A DNA stretch of 64,000 bases. It comes from Nymphalis io. Its lineage: Eukaryota; Arthropoda; Insecta; Lepidoptera; Nymphalidae. The notes below the pieces were generated by a model that did not search any database, was not told where the DNA came from, and saw only the letters and a list, made by a program, of their open reading frames with translations. The translations under genes were made by a program, and so were the position numbers. Positions 11,653 to 22,199 of the stretch are shown one piece after another. The number at the start of each line of letters is the position of its first letter. Position 1 is the first letter of the stretch. Where the stretch lies: contig NC_065914.1 in NCBI RefSeq assembly GCF_905147045.1, positions 1,240,001 to 1,304,000 on the forward strand, given 5' to 3'.

Positions 11653-12754
11653 TAAATTTTACTCGGAAAATTTGTAATTGCAGGTTTTTTTTAAGTCATT
11701 ACAATTATTGTTATTTACATATTACTAATTTAGAACATAAATGGAATTAACACTAAAAATGGAACTAAATAGTATCGAATACCGAACAAAGTCTTCTAAA
11801 TAAATAACAAGCAAATAAACAAATTTCAACATATTTTCCTTTCTATTAAAATGTTTTACAGAAAAAAAATTAAGTAGTACTTCTTTCATAAAATTTAATT
11901 ATTTCGAATATTATTATTCAATAACCGATATTATACCTAACTAATATTTTAAATATAAATTTTGTTGTTTTTTTTAATATAAATAAAAGTATGAAATGTG
12001 CAATCCATAAATACGAAATAATTATTTACTTATTACAAAATAAAAATGTTCATCTTTTTGTTTCCCTCAATAACATTATCATTTTCAGAGCTGACAACAC
12101 TCTCATGCAACTTTCATCGCACATTCGGCTAGTTTCGTAAGCACTCGTGTCAATTCGTAAAACGGCGCGCCACGGTTCATGGCGTACAAAAAACAACTTT
12201 AGTTAGAAAACAAAAGTGGGACATCTTTTGTTTATAACTACCTTATTACATGCACTTTTACGTTTGCTATTTAATTTTAAAATTGAAAATATGATTGAAA
12301 TTTTCGATTAGCAATTCGTTTTGCTATAAATTCTATACAATCATAAATATTCTAATTATAATTAAACTTGAATAGACCTCCAGGAGTTTTATTTATAAGC
12401 TTATGAAAATTATACTTATCTATATTATTGTATTTGATGATCTGGTTAAATATAGCTTACCGTTCTAAGAAATTATTCTAAAAATAGCAGATTTCAAATA
12501 AATATGATTATTTATATGACGTATTGATTTTTTAAATTGCTGGTCTGAATATGAAGGACGCAAAGGAAACACTATATTTAAAGACTTTTTCATGATACTG
12601 ATTTTGTGTATTTTAAATCGATAAATAAAAATAGTGTTAATAATTATCTTATATTACTTATTTGAAAAATAAATTAGTTTGACAGGACTAACAATATTGT
12701 TATATCTTACTTATCTACGAGCTTAAAGAGGGATAGTAGTATTTTTTTATTTTA

Positions 12755-12965
12755 TTTTAGAGCCAAATGAATGATTCCGTGGAGGCAAGTGGTCACCATC
12801 GCCCAAACACATTGGCAATGCAAAAAATATAAACAACTCCTAAGCTATGGGAACTAGGACGCAATACAGCAATACGAATAATAATTTGTAAACGTAAATA
12901 CCTGTCTGGCGTTTAAATTTATGAGTGGTAGGTTTATGGTATGTATAGATAGTGGTAGGTAGGTG
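12755..12965 (-). mobile_element. Degenerate family C repeat
   Basis: Recognisable blocks GGCAAGTGGTCACCATCGCCC, CTATGGGAACTAGGA and ATGAGTGGTAGG, with much decay between them. Confidence 0.5.
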
Positions 12966-13942
12966 AAGGTGTAGACGGACATACATAAAACTACCAAAAA
13001 ACGATTGAAAAATGCTTGTAAACGTCTACTTAAATGGAAGTGTTTTTATATAGGCATACTTTACACATACAAGCAAAGAACCAATTAATAATGCCAATTG
13101 TAAATTCGACGTCAGTAAAAAAAATGTTTTAAGATCTGTAATCCAATATTTTAATCGTTATAGAATTCATCTCGCTTACTTCTATTAATGTTAAAACAAT
13201 AGACAGGACCGCCGGATGTGGCCATCTTTATTTTACTAAACAAACAAAAGGAGTTCTTAATAAAAAGTTCTTATATGAATCATGTATTCCCAATAATATA
13301 AAAATACGTAGAACTTTCGCGGGTGGGTTCCGTCCTTTGTTTTTTGGACAAAGAGGCTTTGAAGCCCCCTTATTACATACAGATTAAAACATGAAATTAA
13401 TGATTTTTACGTCTAAAATTAAAACGTAACAAATTATATATTAAAACCATCTCCGAAATGCGCTGTAACTTCTCATATAAGTTTTTTGTATATTTGTTTA
13501 AATTTTTTCAGTTTGGCATTACAAAAAACACGTCTCCTTATTTATTATATAGTATATATAGAATGTATGTATGTTTATCTTTTACTATTTATAAAAGGAG
13601 TTTCATTTAACTAGTAGCTTATTGTAAACAGTTTTTCAAGCCATGAATCATGGTATACACTGACCATGCAGTGAAGAAAGTAGCTCACTCGCTAATTGTG
13701 GACAATAGGTCAATTTCCCACCACTTTCACACGCCTTATTGAAAAAGTATTGATTGAAATACATTGAATAATTCATATCTACTGTAAATGTGTGTGTGTA
13801 TAATAAATAACAAGTAACGAGTCCCGTTTTTGTTCGAGAAATAAATATATATTTGAAAACCAAGACTATCGCACTATCACAATAAACATTGTTTTACTGT
13901 TTCTGAATATGATATGATGACAAAAGTCAGCAGGAGTCTAAA

Positions 13943-14045
13943 GCAGTTGTACTCAACCGGCCCGCCGAGCTTTTGTGGTTGGCCCACCTGGTGTTACTTC
14001 ATTTTCAACTGTTATACATTTCAAAGGTTTTTTATTAACACCCGA
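13943..14045. mobile_element. Possible hAT-type terminal fragment
   Basis: It begins CAGTTGTACTCAACCGGCCC, close to the CAGTGGTTCTCAACC-type inverted repeat of hAT transposons, and continues with TGTGGTTGGCCCACC. No matching right end was seen nearby. Confidence 0.35.
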
Positions 14046-14194
14046 ATAATTTGAATTAAACAAATGCTGGTTACCACGGACACTGCAGTGTTTGAAACGT
14101 AATGATGAAAGTATCATAAAATTTACGCGATAAATCCTAAGAAATCATTATTGTTTGTATAAATATTTTTGTTTGTATAAAGAAAAAGTTGAGT

Positions 14195-14305
14195 AAGGCT
14201 GGTCTATAGTCTCACGGTAGCATGCGCAAGCGATCCCGTGGCTCTCCTCGTTAAGACGGAAAGGGTTCCGCTGGTTTTCTAGGCGAGTCCCACATGAAAA
14301 CCGAC
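14195..14305 (-). repeat. Fragment of the composite repeat at 352-770
   Basis: It shares CACGGTAGCATGCGCAAGCG and TCCTCGTTAAGACGGAAAGG with the copy at 32930-33135. Confidence 0.6.
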
Positions 14306-15652
14306 TTACAATGATGTGCTATTTTAATACATGTTTTTTTTTAAATACAATATTATCTATGTCACATCACTTTTTGACATCTCTTTTTTGCGGTGAGCAT
14401 CGAGTTTCTTCTAATATTTTAGCTGGATATTATATTGTTATTAATATAAATAAATAATCATCAATTTAAATGAGTCGTGTATCTTGTTTACGAAACGGTA
14501 CTGTTAGTTACGTTTAAGTTCCAACAATCTTTATGGCACATCAAAGTAATTGTTTAAATGAAAATGTTTTATGTAGTATAATCTGTAATTTTTGACAATA
14601 AACTGACATTTCTATATTATCTGTAGATGACCTTTTAAACGTTTCTAAAAAGTAAAATATTAAAGTGATTTTAATCTTTTGGAATGTATCTTACGTGATT
14701 AAAAGAAATCTTCGCAAAACTTCAAACTCATAAGCAAATAATTGAATTAAATTAAATATTATATTCATTTGTAAACTCTTTGTAACATTGGCCAAATAGC
14801 CTGTCAATTCACGAAAGAATCTAAAAAAAGCATAATATATTAAATAAATATTATATTATAATATTAAACAATTTAAATCTACATGCTTAATCTGACAACA
14901 AGAACATTGACAACTCTTTATGACGGGAAATTGATTCATAGTTTATATAACGGGCATTGAGCATAATTGCGAACAATATAAGCAATACCTCCATCGAAAC
15001 CTCGTTTCATTTCTGAGTTGAGATCAAGTTCTTTCACATTTAAAACTAATTAGATCTCAAAATAATGATAGCGTTAAACAAAAGTAAATATCAAAAGTGT
15101 GTCAGCTTACAACAACTGTTCAAACGGAAGTTTTAAAAGAGTATCTTTATGAAGTTTCAGTTCCACGATACACGGTAAGCCGGATAGTTTTTTATCGTAA
15201 CATTTCTGTTGGATTCTTGAAGAAGAATGTTGTATACTTTTCTCTGTTATTTATTTTTAATCTGTTCCTACGTTTTAGTTCAAATGAAAGTATTTATTGT
15301 TTTTTTTCCTTTTCTTTTCTTTGTGCCTTATGGTTTCGTAAGGTTATATTATTAATTATCTTTTAATATGTATATATATTTTAATAATCTCGGAAATGGT
15401 TGTAACGATTTGGCTCTAATTTTGTTTTGCTTTTTATGTTTGTTTATATGGTTGGATTTTTATCAATTATTATTATTATTATTCAATAAACTATAAAAGC
15501 AAAAATATAATCTTGTGCAAAAATTAGGTTAAAATAATATATTATTATTTTAAACCGTTGGCTAGTAATAATAAAATCTGTCAATTTTAAATATTTGATT
15601 TTCCTGCTACTACAGGATTATTAAATTATTATATAATAATTATTTTTTATAG

Positions 15653-15775
15653 TCTTTTGCCGTCCACTGCTGGACGAAAGCCTCCCCCATAGTACGCCAA
15701 CCATCCCCATCTTGGGCAGATCGCATCGATCCCGTACCTGCAACCTTTTTTAAATCGTCGGTCCACCTTTCCTTA
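15653..15775 (-). mobile_element. RTE-like reverse-transcriptase C-terminus
   Basis: The minus strand translates as TDDLKKVAGTGSMRSAQDGD then WRTMGEAFVQQWTAKD, the conserved end of RTE-clade proteins. It belongs to the same subfamily as the nested fragment at 456-655. A GC-rich block at 15776-15925 that includes a further repeat (CCGATGC/AAGACGGCCATCGC) follows and is not classified. Confidence 0.7.
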
Positions 15776-16050
15776 TTGGGGCGGAGGAGCACAGCACGGG
15801 AGAGGCCGCGGATGGGTTATATCAAAACGTTCCTGAACCTCTTCGATCCGTGCCGAAGACGGCCATCGCAGTGGTTTTAATGGGTAAGAATCTCGCATAA
15901 CCCAGCCCCTCATGGGAGCCGGATACCTTACTGAAGGTTTCCACTGCATGAAAAAAAGGGCAAATTGCACATACTAACTTAAACAATAGCTTGTAAAATT
16001 CATAGAGAATACAATCCAATAAAACCGATATCATAAATTTACCTTAAAAG

Positions 16051-16344
16051 TACAGCCTGTAAATGTCCCACTGCTGGGCTAAGGCCTCCTCTCCCTATTT
16101 GAGGAGAAGGTTTGGAGCTTATTCCACCACGCTGCTCCAATGCGGGTTGGTGAAATACACATGTGGCAGAATTTCGATGAAATTAGACACATGCAGGTTT
16201 CCTCACGATGTTTTCCTTCACCGAAAAGCACGAGATGAATTATAAACAGAAATTAAGCACATGAAAATTCAGAGGTGCTTGCCCGGGTTTGAACCCACGT
16301 TCATCGGTTAAGATTCACGCGTTCTTACCACTGGGCCATCTCGA
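16051..16344 (-). mobile_element. tRNA-derived SINE, family A
   Basis: Full-length copy in reverse, with an intact GGGTTTGAACCC-type B box and the CCCAGTGGTAAGAACGCGTG head on the minus strand. Confidence 0.85.
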
Positions 16345-16754
16345 CTTTAAATTAATAAAATAGTAATTAAATTTACCTTAATTACAAACAAACAATATAA
16401 GGTAACTGTGAAAGTGAGATGAGAACAACTCGAAGCTACTGAATCCAACGCAAGAATGAACATCAAAATCAGTTAATAAATAAAAAAGTTATACGCGAAC
16501 ATACATAAAAATACATCCTTTTCCGAAGTCTGTTCATAACCACGTTTTTGTATCGTGGGAGAGTACTTCGATATCCGGGTGGGGTTGTTAAAATATGCGC
16601 TGCGAATATTGTATTAACCGTGTAATGAGATGCATACATTTAAATATTTATGATTAATAATAAATACCATTCATTATATTGGTTGAAAAAAAATTCAATC
16701 TATCGTGAATGAAATGAAATATGAATTGTGAACGTAGCAAAGACAATATCTTCG

Positions 16755-16930
16755 AGTGGTCTGCTCTCGAATCAGTTGGTGACTACATCGATGGCAGTTT
16801 TTCGCAGACTTTCCTCGCGCAACTTTAGCTAAACTGTCGCATTGGCTTGCAAAAACACAAATTCAGCAAATGTATATTCGTCTTTATTATCCTCAATGGC
16901 ACATCGTTTTAAGTCTGCAAGTTGAACATG
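16755..16930 (-). pseudogene. Coding-like remnant with two in-frame stops, unidentified
   Basis: One minus-strand frame reads HVQLADLKRCAIEDNKDEY, TFAEFVFLQANATV, stop, LKLREESLRKTAIDVVTN, stop. The amino-acid mix is protein-like and much less AT-biased than the surroundings. I do not recognise the family. It may be a decayed exon or part of a transposon ORF. A possible acceptor (CAACTTGCAG) lies inside the first segment. Confidence 0.35.
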
Positions 16931-17324
16931 AAAAAATTAAGCGGCCATTTTGAACAAATTACAATATTTCGTATAAGTACTAAATTTAATTACTATACAA
17001 AAGTATATATTGAGGATTTAAATATATACAAATTAAGATTAAAATAGCTACTGTACAAATCACGACAGCGTGGAATGATGGCAGGAATGCAGTATTTTCT
17101 TGTTTAATAGCCACTCCTGTTCTCTAGATGAAAAATGAATCACTCTGGAGGCGTATGGGTTTTATATATTTTAGAAAAGCTTTTTTTTACTATTACTCCA
17201 AGTAGAAAGTGAAATTGCAAAACGGAACAAAATTTTAATTTTTAGACTAATATATATGTATATATTAAAGGAATACTGGCAACGCCCGTTTTCTTAAAGA
17301 ACTATCAATATTATGCTACTAAGC

Positions 17325-17395
17325 CCTTCAATTAAGCGTACAGCTTCTGTTAGGAATAGGGACGACGATAGCCCAAGGGATAATAATTATCGACG
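17325..17395 (+). repeat. Dispersed repeat (AATTAAGCGTACAGCTT)
   Basis: It shares AATTAAGCGTACAGCTT, GTTAGGA and CCAAGGG with a copy at 29190-29260 inside WASHC2 intron 3. Likely a non-LTR 3' UTR scrap. Confidence 0.45.
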
Positions 17396-17863
17396 AATAC
17401 AATTTTGGTTTCCTTTTCATCATCGACTTGTATAGTATGTCTTAATATCAATATGTAATTACATAATGTACTCGTATTATAATATTAAATATTCTACAAT
17501 TTCTCTTTATTATAATCAAATATCATTCAATCAGAAAATATATAGATTTCTTCACTACTTATAAGTAAATCTTTCAACAATAACAGATAAATAATATCGG
17601 GCGAATTTTTGTGTCGCGTTCTCACGTTAAAACCTTCAAATTTAGGAGTTGTGCTCATAGTTAGTCCGCAAAATGCGTGACCACGTAATTCAACAAAAAT
17701 TAATTTGGCTCGAACGAATATTCTGAAAATGGACGATGCGATTGCTTTTAGTTTTATCTCGGTTTGTAATTAATGTACACTGCGGTTGTTGGAACAGCCG
17801 ACAAAATAAATAAAACTATACGTCCGATGAAGAATCCCTTTTTCAACTTATCCTCTTTACATT

Positions 17864-18035
17864 AATGGCCTCGTTGGACTATTGGCTAGCTTGTCAGGCT
17901 GTAGATCTCGTGTTACAGGTCTCCAAACCCGGGTGCGGTTGGGTGTTTTTGTTAAGAAATACTCAATAGCAGCCCAGGGTTCGGAAGTTTTCAGTATTTA
18001 TGCTCCCGTGTATTTCCGGTCTTGTAAAATTTTGC
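17864..18035 (+). mobile_element. tRNA-derived SINE, family D, diverged
   Basis: The head CTCGTTGGACTATTGG and the block TACTCAATAGCAGCCCAGGG match family D read on the plus strand. It is old compared with the copy at 44841-45207. Confidence 0.55.
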
Positions 18036-18065
18036 GACTTATTAGAAAAGAGTGTAATTTTATAT

Positions 18066-18066
<1 letters not shown>

Positions 18067-18153
<87 letters not shown>

Positions 18154-18433
18154 GAATAGGAAGGCGGACGAGCATATGGGCCACCTGATGGTAAGTGGTC
18201 ACCAACGCTCTTAGACATTGGCATTGTAAGAAATGTCAACCATCGCTTACATATCCAATGCGCCACCAACCTTGGGAACTAAGATTTTATGTCCCTTGTG
18301 CCTGTAATTACACTGGCTCACTCACCCTTCAAACCGGAACACAACAATATCAAGTATTGCTGTTTTGCGGTAGAATATCTGATGAGTGGGTGGTACCTAC
18401 CCAGACGAGCTTGCACAACGCACTACCACCAGT
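18067..18433 (-). mobile_element. Family C SINE-like repeat with 84-nt T run
   Basis: Full-length copy preceded by an uninterrupted run of 84 T (18067-18150), the element's poly-A tail in reverse. The body is nearly identical to other young copies. The long pure tail suggests a recent insertion or assembly slippage. Confidence 0.85.
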
Positions 18434-19196
18434 TGTGGACACATATTTACAATATACTATGCCCTGTATCGTTGGCCAGTCTCTCTTGACAATGGCCGCC
18501 GTAATTATAACCTACAAATACAAGACGTCCTATCTGAACGAAGTCTGCGCTCGAAATGTAGAAAACGAACGTCGTGTTCACACACTTCCTGACACGAACA
18601 TAAAACCCTTTGACTAGCACTAATTTACCGACACAATTTATTTAATTGATTTGCGAACTACACAAAAGTACTTTTCTATCGCCATGTTACATTCATAAAT
18701 TCAATTTAAAATCTCCATTGGAACCGACTAATTAAATTATACGTATATGTCTATTAAGTGCGATTAAATTATTATTTATCCTGCATGAAAATCGTTTGGC
18801 AAAAGTCGATAATGTGACCGTGGGATTACTGAGTCTGGGATTACTATTCTATTTTTTCTATTACATTGTAAAACGAAGTAGCTTGTTAATTTAGTTATCA
18901 TACAATAAATTAACTTTGAATTAAATTGATGTTAAACGTTTTTATGACGAACAAGCCGAAACAGAAGCCAAAGATCATTTTTTTACTTTCATTCCTAAGT
19001 TTATCTCGAGTAAATTTAAAAAATCCTTAATTAGTGCAAAATTTCATGTTTCCACACCAAGTGGTGGTAGCAGTGAGTTATATCAGTTAGTAACTTTAAA
19101 AACATCATCAGATTTTATAACGGATTAATACTTCGGGGATACAATGACTCAGGTGTGATGAAAGTCATGAAAACATTACGTAATTATATGGTACGT

Positions 19197-19440
19197 AGCA
19201 GCCTGTTACTGTCCCACTGCGGGGCTCTGTCCCCCGGCCTCCTTTCCCTTTGAGGAGGAGGTTTGGAGCTTATTTCACCATGCTGCTCCAATTCAGTTTA
19301 ATGGACACACATATGGCAGAGTTTCGGTGAAAATAGACACATTCAAAACCTCAAGATATTTTCCTTCACCGCGTGAGATGAATTGTAAACAGAAATTATG
19401 CACATAAAAAAACTGTGTTTCTTCCAACCATTGAGACCAT
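19197..19440 (-). mobile_element. tRNA-derived SINE, family A, degenerate
   Basis: Recognisable by GCCTGTTACTGTCCCACTGC and CACACATATGGCAGAG; the tRNA-like head is lost. Confidence 0.6.
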
Positions 19441-19554
19441 CACGACTCTACGTAATAATGTAAATGCTAATTACTAATTAGATGGTCTACGAGAGACATA
19501 TGCTCTTAGCAATTAGCAAGTACCGCAGACAAAACTTAATAATAATCAGCCGCC

Positions 19555-20010
19555 ATTTGTATGTGTTCAGTGTTTCAGAACAGTATTATAATAGACATAC
19601 CACTTTTACGGATTTCTATTGAGCCTAATGGTAGCATTAAATATTATGGAACAAAGTACCTGAGCATATAAGAAAAGCTACCTCTAAAATTACTTTCAAG
19701 CCTTGTCTCCGTGAGCATATTTTGTCAGAAAGTTCCTAGTTCTCTTCATCTTATAACATCTATATTGCATTATTCTTCATATGTATATATATATATTATA
19801 GCTCTGTTTTTATTTGCGTGTTATTGTTATATTTGTATATATCTGTATGTATGTATATTTTTGATTATTAATTACCACCTTCGCGGATTTCTGCTTAGCC
19901 TAAAGGTTGACTGGTACAGAATGCCTTCAGGCATTAAGTCCGCCTTTCTTTCTTACTATACAATGTGGTGGTCAAAAAAACTTTTAAATAAAAAAATAAA
20001 GACGTCTTTT
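19555..20010 (+). mobile_element. Non-LTR retrotransposon 3' end
   Basis: The frame 19641-19739 reads ILWNKVPEHIRKATSKITF then KPCLREHILSESS and a TAG. This is the WNxLP-x-x-IR ... FK-x-x-LREH end of a CR1/Jockey-type reverse transcriptase. The 3' UTR with GAATGCCTTCAGGCATTAAG follows and ends in an AATAAAAAAATAAAG stretch. Confidence 0.7.
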
Positions 20011-20017
20011 GTTCCGA

Positions 20018-20020
<3 letters not shown>

Positions 20021-20056
<36 letters not shown>
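20021..20056. repeat. (TA)n microsatellite
   Basis: About 18 TA units directly upstream of a family A SINE. A second (TA)n tract lies at 30041-30060 inside WASHC2 intron 5. Confidence 0.9.
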
Positions 20057-20058
<2 letters not shown>

Positions 20059-20081
20059 TGTGGTAGTCAATAAATAAAAAG

Positions 20082-20372
20082 CCGAGATGGCCCTGTGGTA
20101 AGAACGCGTGAATCTTAACCGATGATCGTGGGTTCAAGCCCGGGCAAGCACCACTGAATTTTCATGTGCCTAATTTGTGATTATAATTCATCTCGTGCTT
20201 TACGGTGAAGGGAAACATTGTGAGGAACCCTGTCTAATTTCACTGAAGTTCTGCCACATGTGAATTCTACCAACCCGCATTGGAGCAGCGTGGTGGAATA
20301 AGCTCCAAACCTTCTCCTCAATAAGAGGAGAGGAGGCCTTTAGCCCAGCAGTGGGACATTCATAGGCTGTTA
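20082..20372 (+). mobile_element. tRNA-derived SINE, family A
   Basis: Full-length copy with head GCCGAGATGGCCCTGTGG and end AGGCTGTTACGG. Near-duplicate flanks (CAATAAATAAAAA and CAATAAATTAAAAA) look like target duplications. Confidence 0.87.
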
Positions 20373-20929
20373 CGGTACAATAAATTAAAAAAAATACGTA
20401 TAATATACACTTCTTCACTTTATTAATTCGTTGTTTTTTAAGTACAGATGAACGATCAATGATTTAAAAATATTAAAAGGCTATCTACTCTTTCACGTCA
20501 ATACAACAACTAGTTGACTGTTTGCCCACTTCCGGACCTGCCGGCATTACAATGCTGTTAACAAAAAGTACGAAATAAGTATAAAATTTATACAGTCAAA
20601 TGATTCATGTATCAATTATAAAAAGTAATAAAATGTTTGTAATAAGAATAAACCTCTAATAAAATAGATGATTTTATTCTACATAATAAAAGTACATAAG
20701 TGACATAACATTAATAAATTATTTTTAAAATAATACAAACTAAGGAGGTTTAATATCACTACAATATTCTTGTAAAACAATTAAAAAATTTACTGCAAAC
20801 ATAGCTCTACTTGAAGTATACTATTTTTTACACTGTCAATAGACGCAAACCATTTGATCCAAGATGTCTTACTCTTCAAGCCAGAGAAGACTACTACAGA
20901 TTGATATTAAGCATTCGAATAATTTTACT

Positions 20930-21195
20930 CGGTGGTACGGCGAGCTCGTATCACTCGTCAAATATTCTACTGTCTAACAGCAACTTAACCACAAGGAACA
21001 TAACATCTCAGTTCTCAAGATTGGCGGCGTATGGACGATGAATTGAATGATATTTCTTACAGTGTCAATGTCTTGGGCGGTGGTGATCACTTTAAGTGAC
21101 CTATTTGCCCATTCTTCTATCTGTATATATTTTTTAAAGTGAGTAGATGGGATGCTTACCAAGACGGGACTCTTCAAAGCCCAACCACCGTGTAC
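20930..21195 (+). mobile_element. Degenerate family C pieces
   Basis: A reverse-oriented copy (AACATCTCAGTTCTCAAGATTGG to GATCACTTTAAGTGACC) runs to about 21116. A short piece in the other orientation (CAAAGCCCAACCACC) follows to 21190. Confidence 0.45.
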
Positions 21196-21569
21196 ATACT
21201 TAAACGCTACCATTGAAATTCCTTTATTTTGTTGACTTGTTATAGCTTAAATATATTAATATATAACCCTTGTTTCTTGCAATAGTTTGTAATGTCATTT
21301 TGAATGGATTTTTCGTTCATCGAATCGGAATAGCGTTTCAACGGGAAACGCGAGATGCAGCATTCTTGCCACCATTCCAGGCGGCCATCATGTACTTACA
21401 CCGATTTGAAATTTCATAAATTTAAATCTATTCATATTTCTTGAAGTATTTTATTATTTATTTATTTATTTATTATTTTGTGTTTATACTTTTTATTATT
21501 TTCTAATTTAGTCTATATAATATAATTAAGTTGAAAATATGCTTTTAATTGGATTAGATTCGAAATGAA

Positions 21570-21655
21570 GCACATGTAACTCTGGTGTTTGCCCGGATTT
21601 GAACCAGCGATCGTTGGTTAGGATACAAATCTATCCACTGAGCAAACTCGGCTCT
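21570..21655 (-). mobile_element. Family A head fragment
   Basis: It retains only the tRNA-like head region (GTGTTTGCCCGGATTTGAACC to CACTGAGCAAACTCGGC). Confidence 0.5.
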
Positions 21656-21964
21656 TATTGATATAAGTATCAAAACTATCATAAATCTCTAAATACAAAA
21701 TGGACGCATGAAATCATTACGTATCAATTTCCTTAAGAAACTTATTATTTTATAATATAAACAGTACCTACCGACTCCGAACGAGTGCTTATTATTTTAA
21801 GTGTACAGTAAACCTAGTCGATTTCAACATAATATGCATGATTGGAAAAACCGGAATTATAAATTGTTAAAAAGTTTTTAAAAGAAAGATACAAGTTAAA
21901 TTGATTATAGTTCTAATAAATTGTAATTGCTATTATATGTTTTAAATAAACTTATGTTCAGAAA

Positions 21965-22195
21965 TAGGCAATTGGTCCACCTGATAGTAAGTGACCACCA
22001 CTGTCAATATTAAACATCCCCTAAACATGCGACACCAACCTTAGGAACTAAGATATTATGTCCCTTGTGCCTGTAGTTACACTGGCTCACTTACCTTTAA
22101 GCCTGACTGAACAATACTAAATATTGACGTTTTGCAAAGAATATCTAATGAATGAGTGTATCTATCCAGATGGGCCGAAGACATACCACCAAGTA
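21965..22195 (-). mobile_element. Degenerate family C repeat
   Basis: It keeps the GGTCCACCTGATAGTAAG, AGATATTATGTCCCTTGTGC and AGACATACCACCAAGT blocks. Confidence 0.55.
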
Positions 22196-22199
22196 AATT

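Noticed and set aside
18060..18269. Frame with poly-lysine or poly-phenylalanine
   Set aside because: Translation of a SINE poly-A/T tail.
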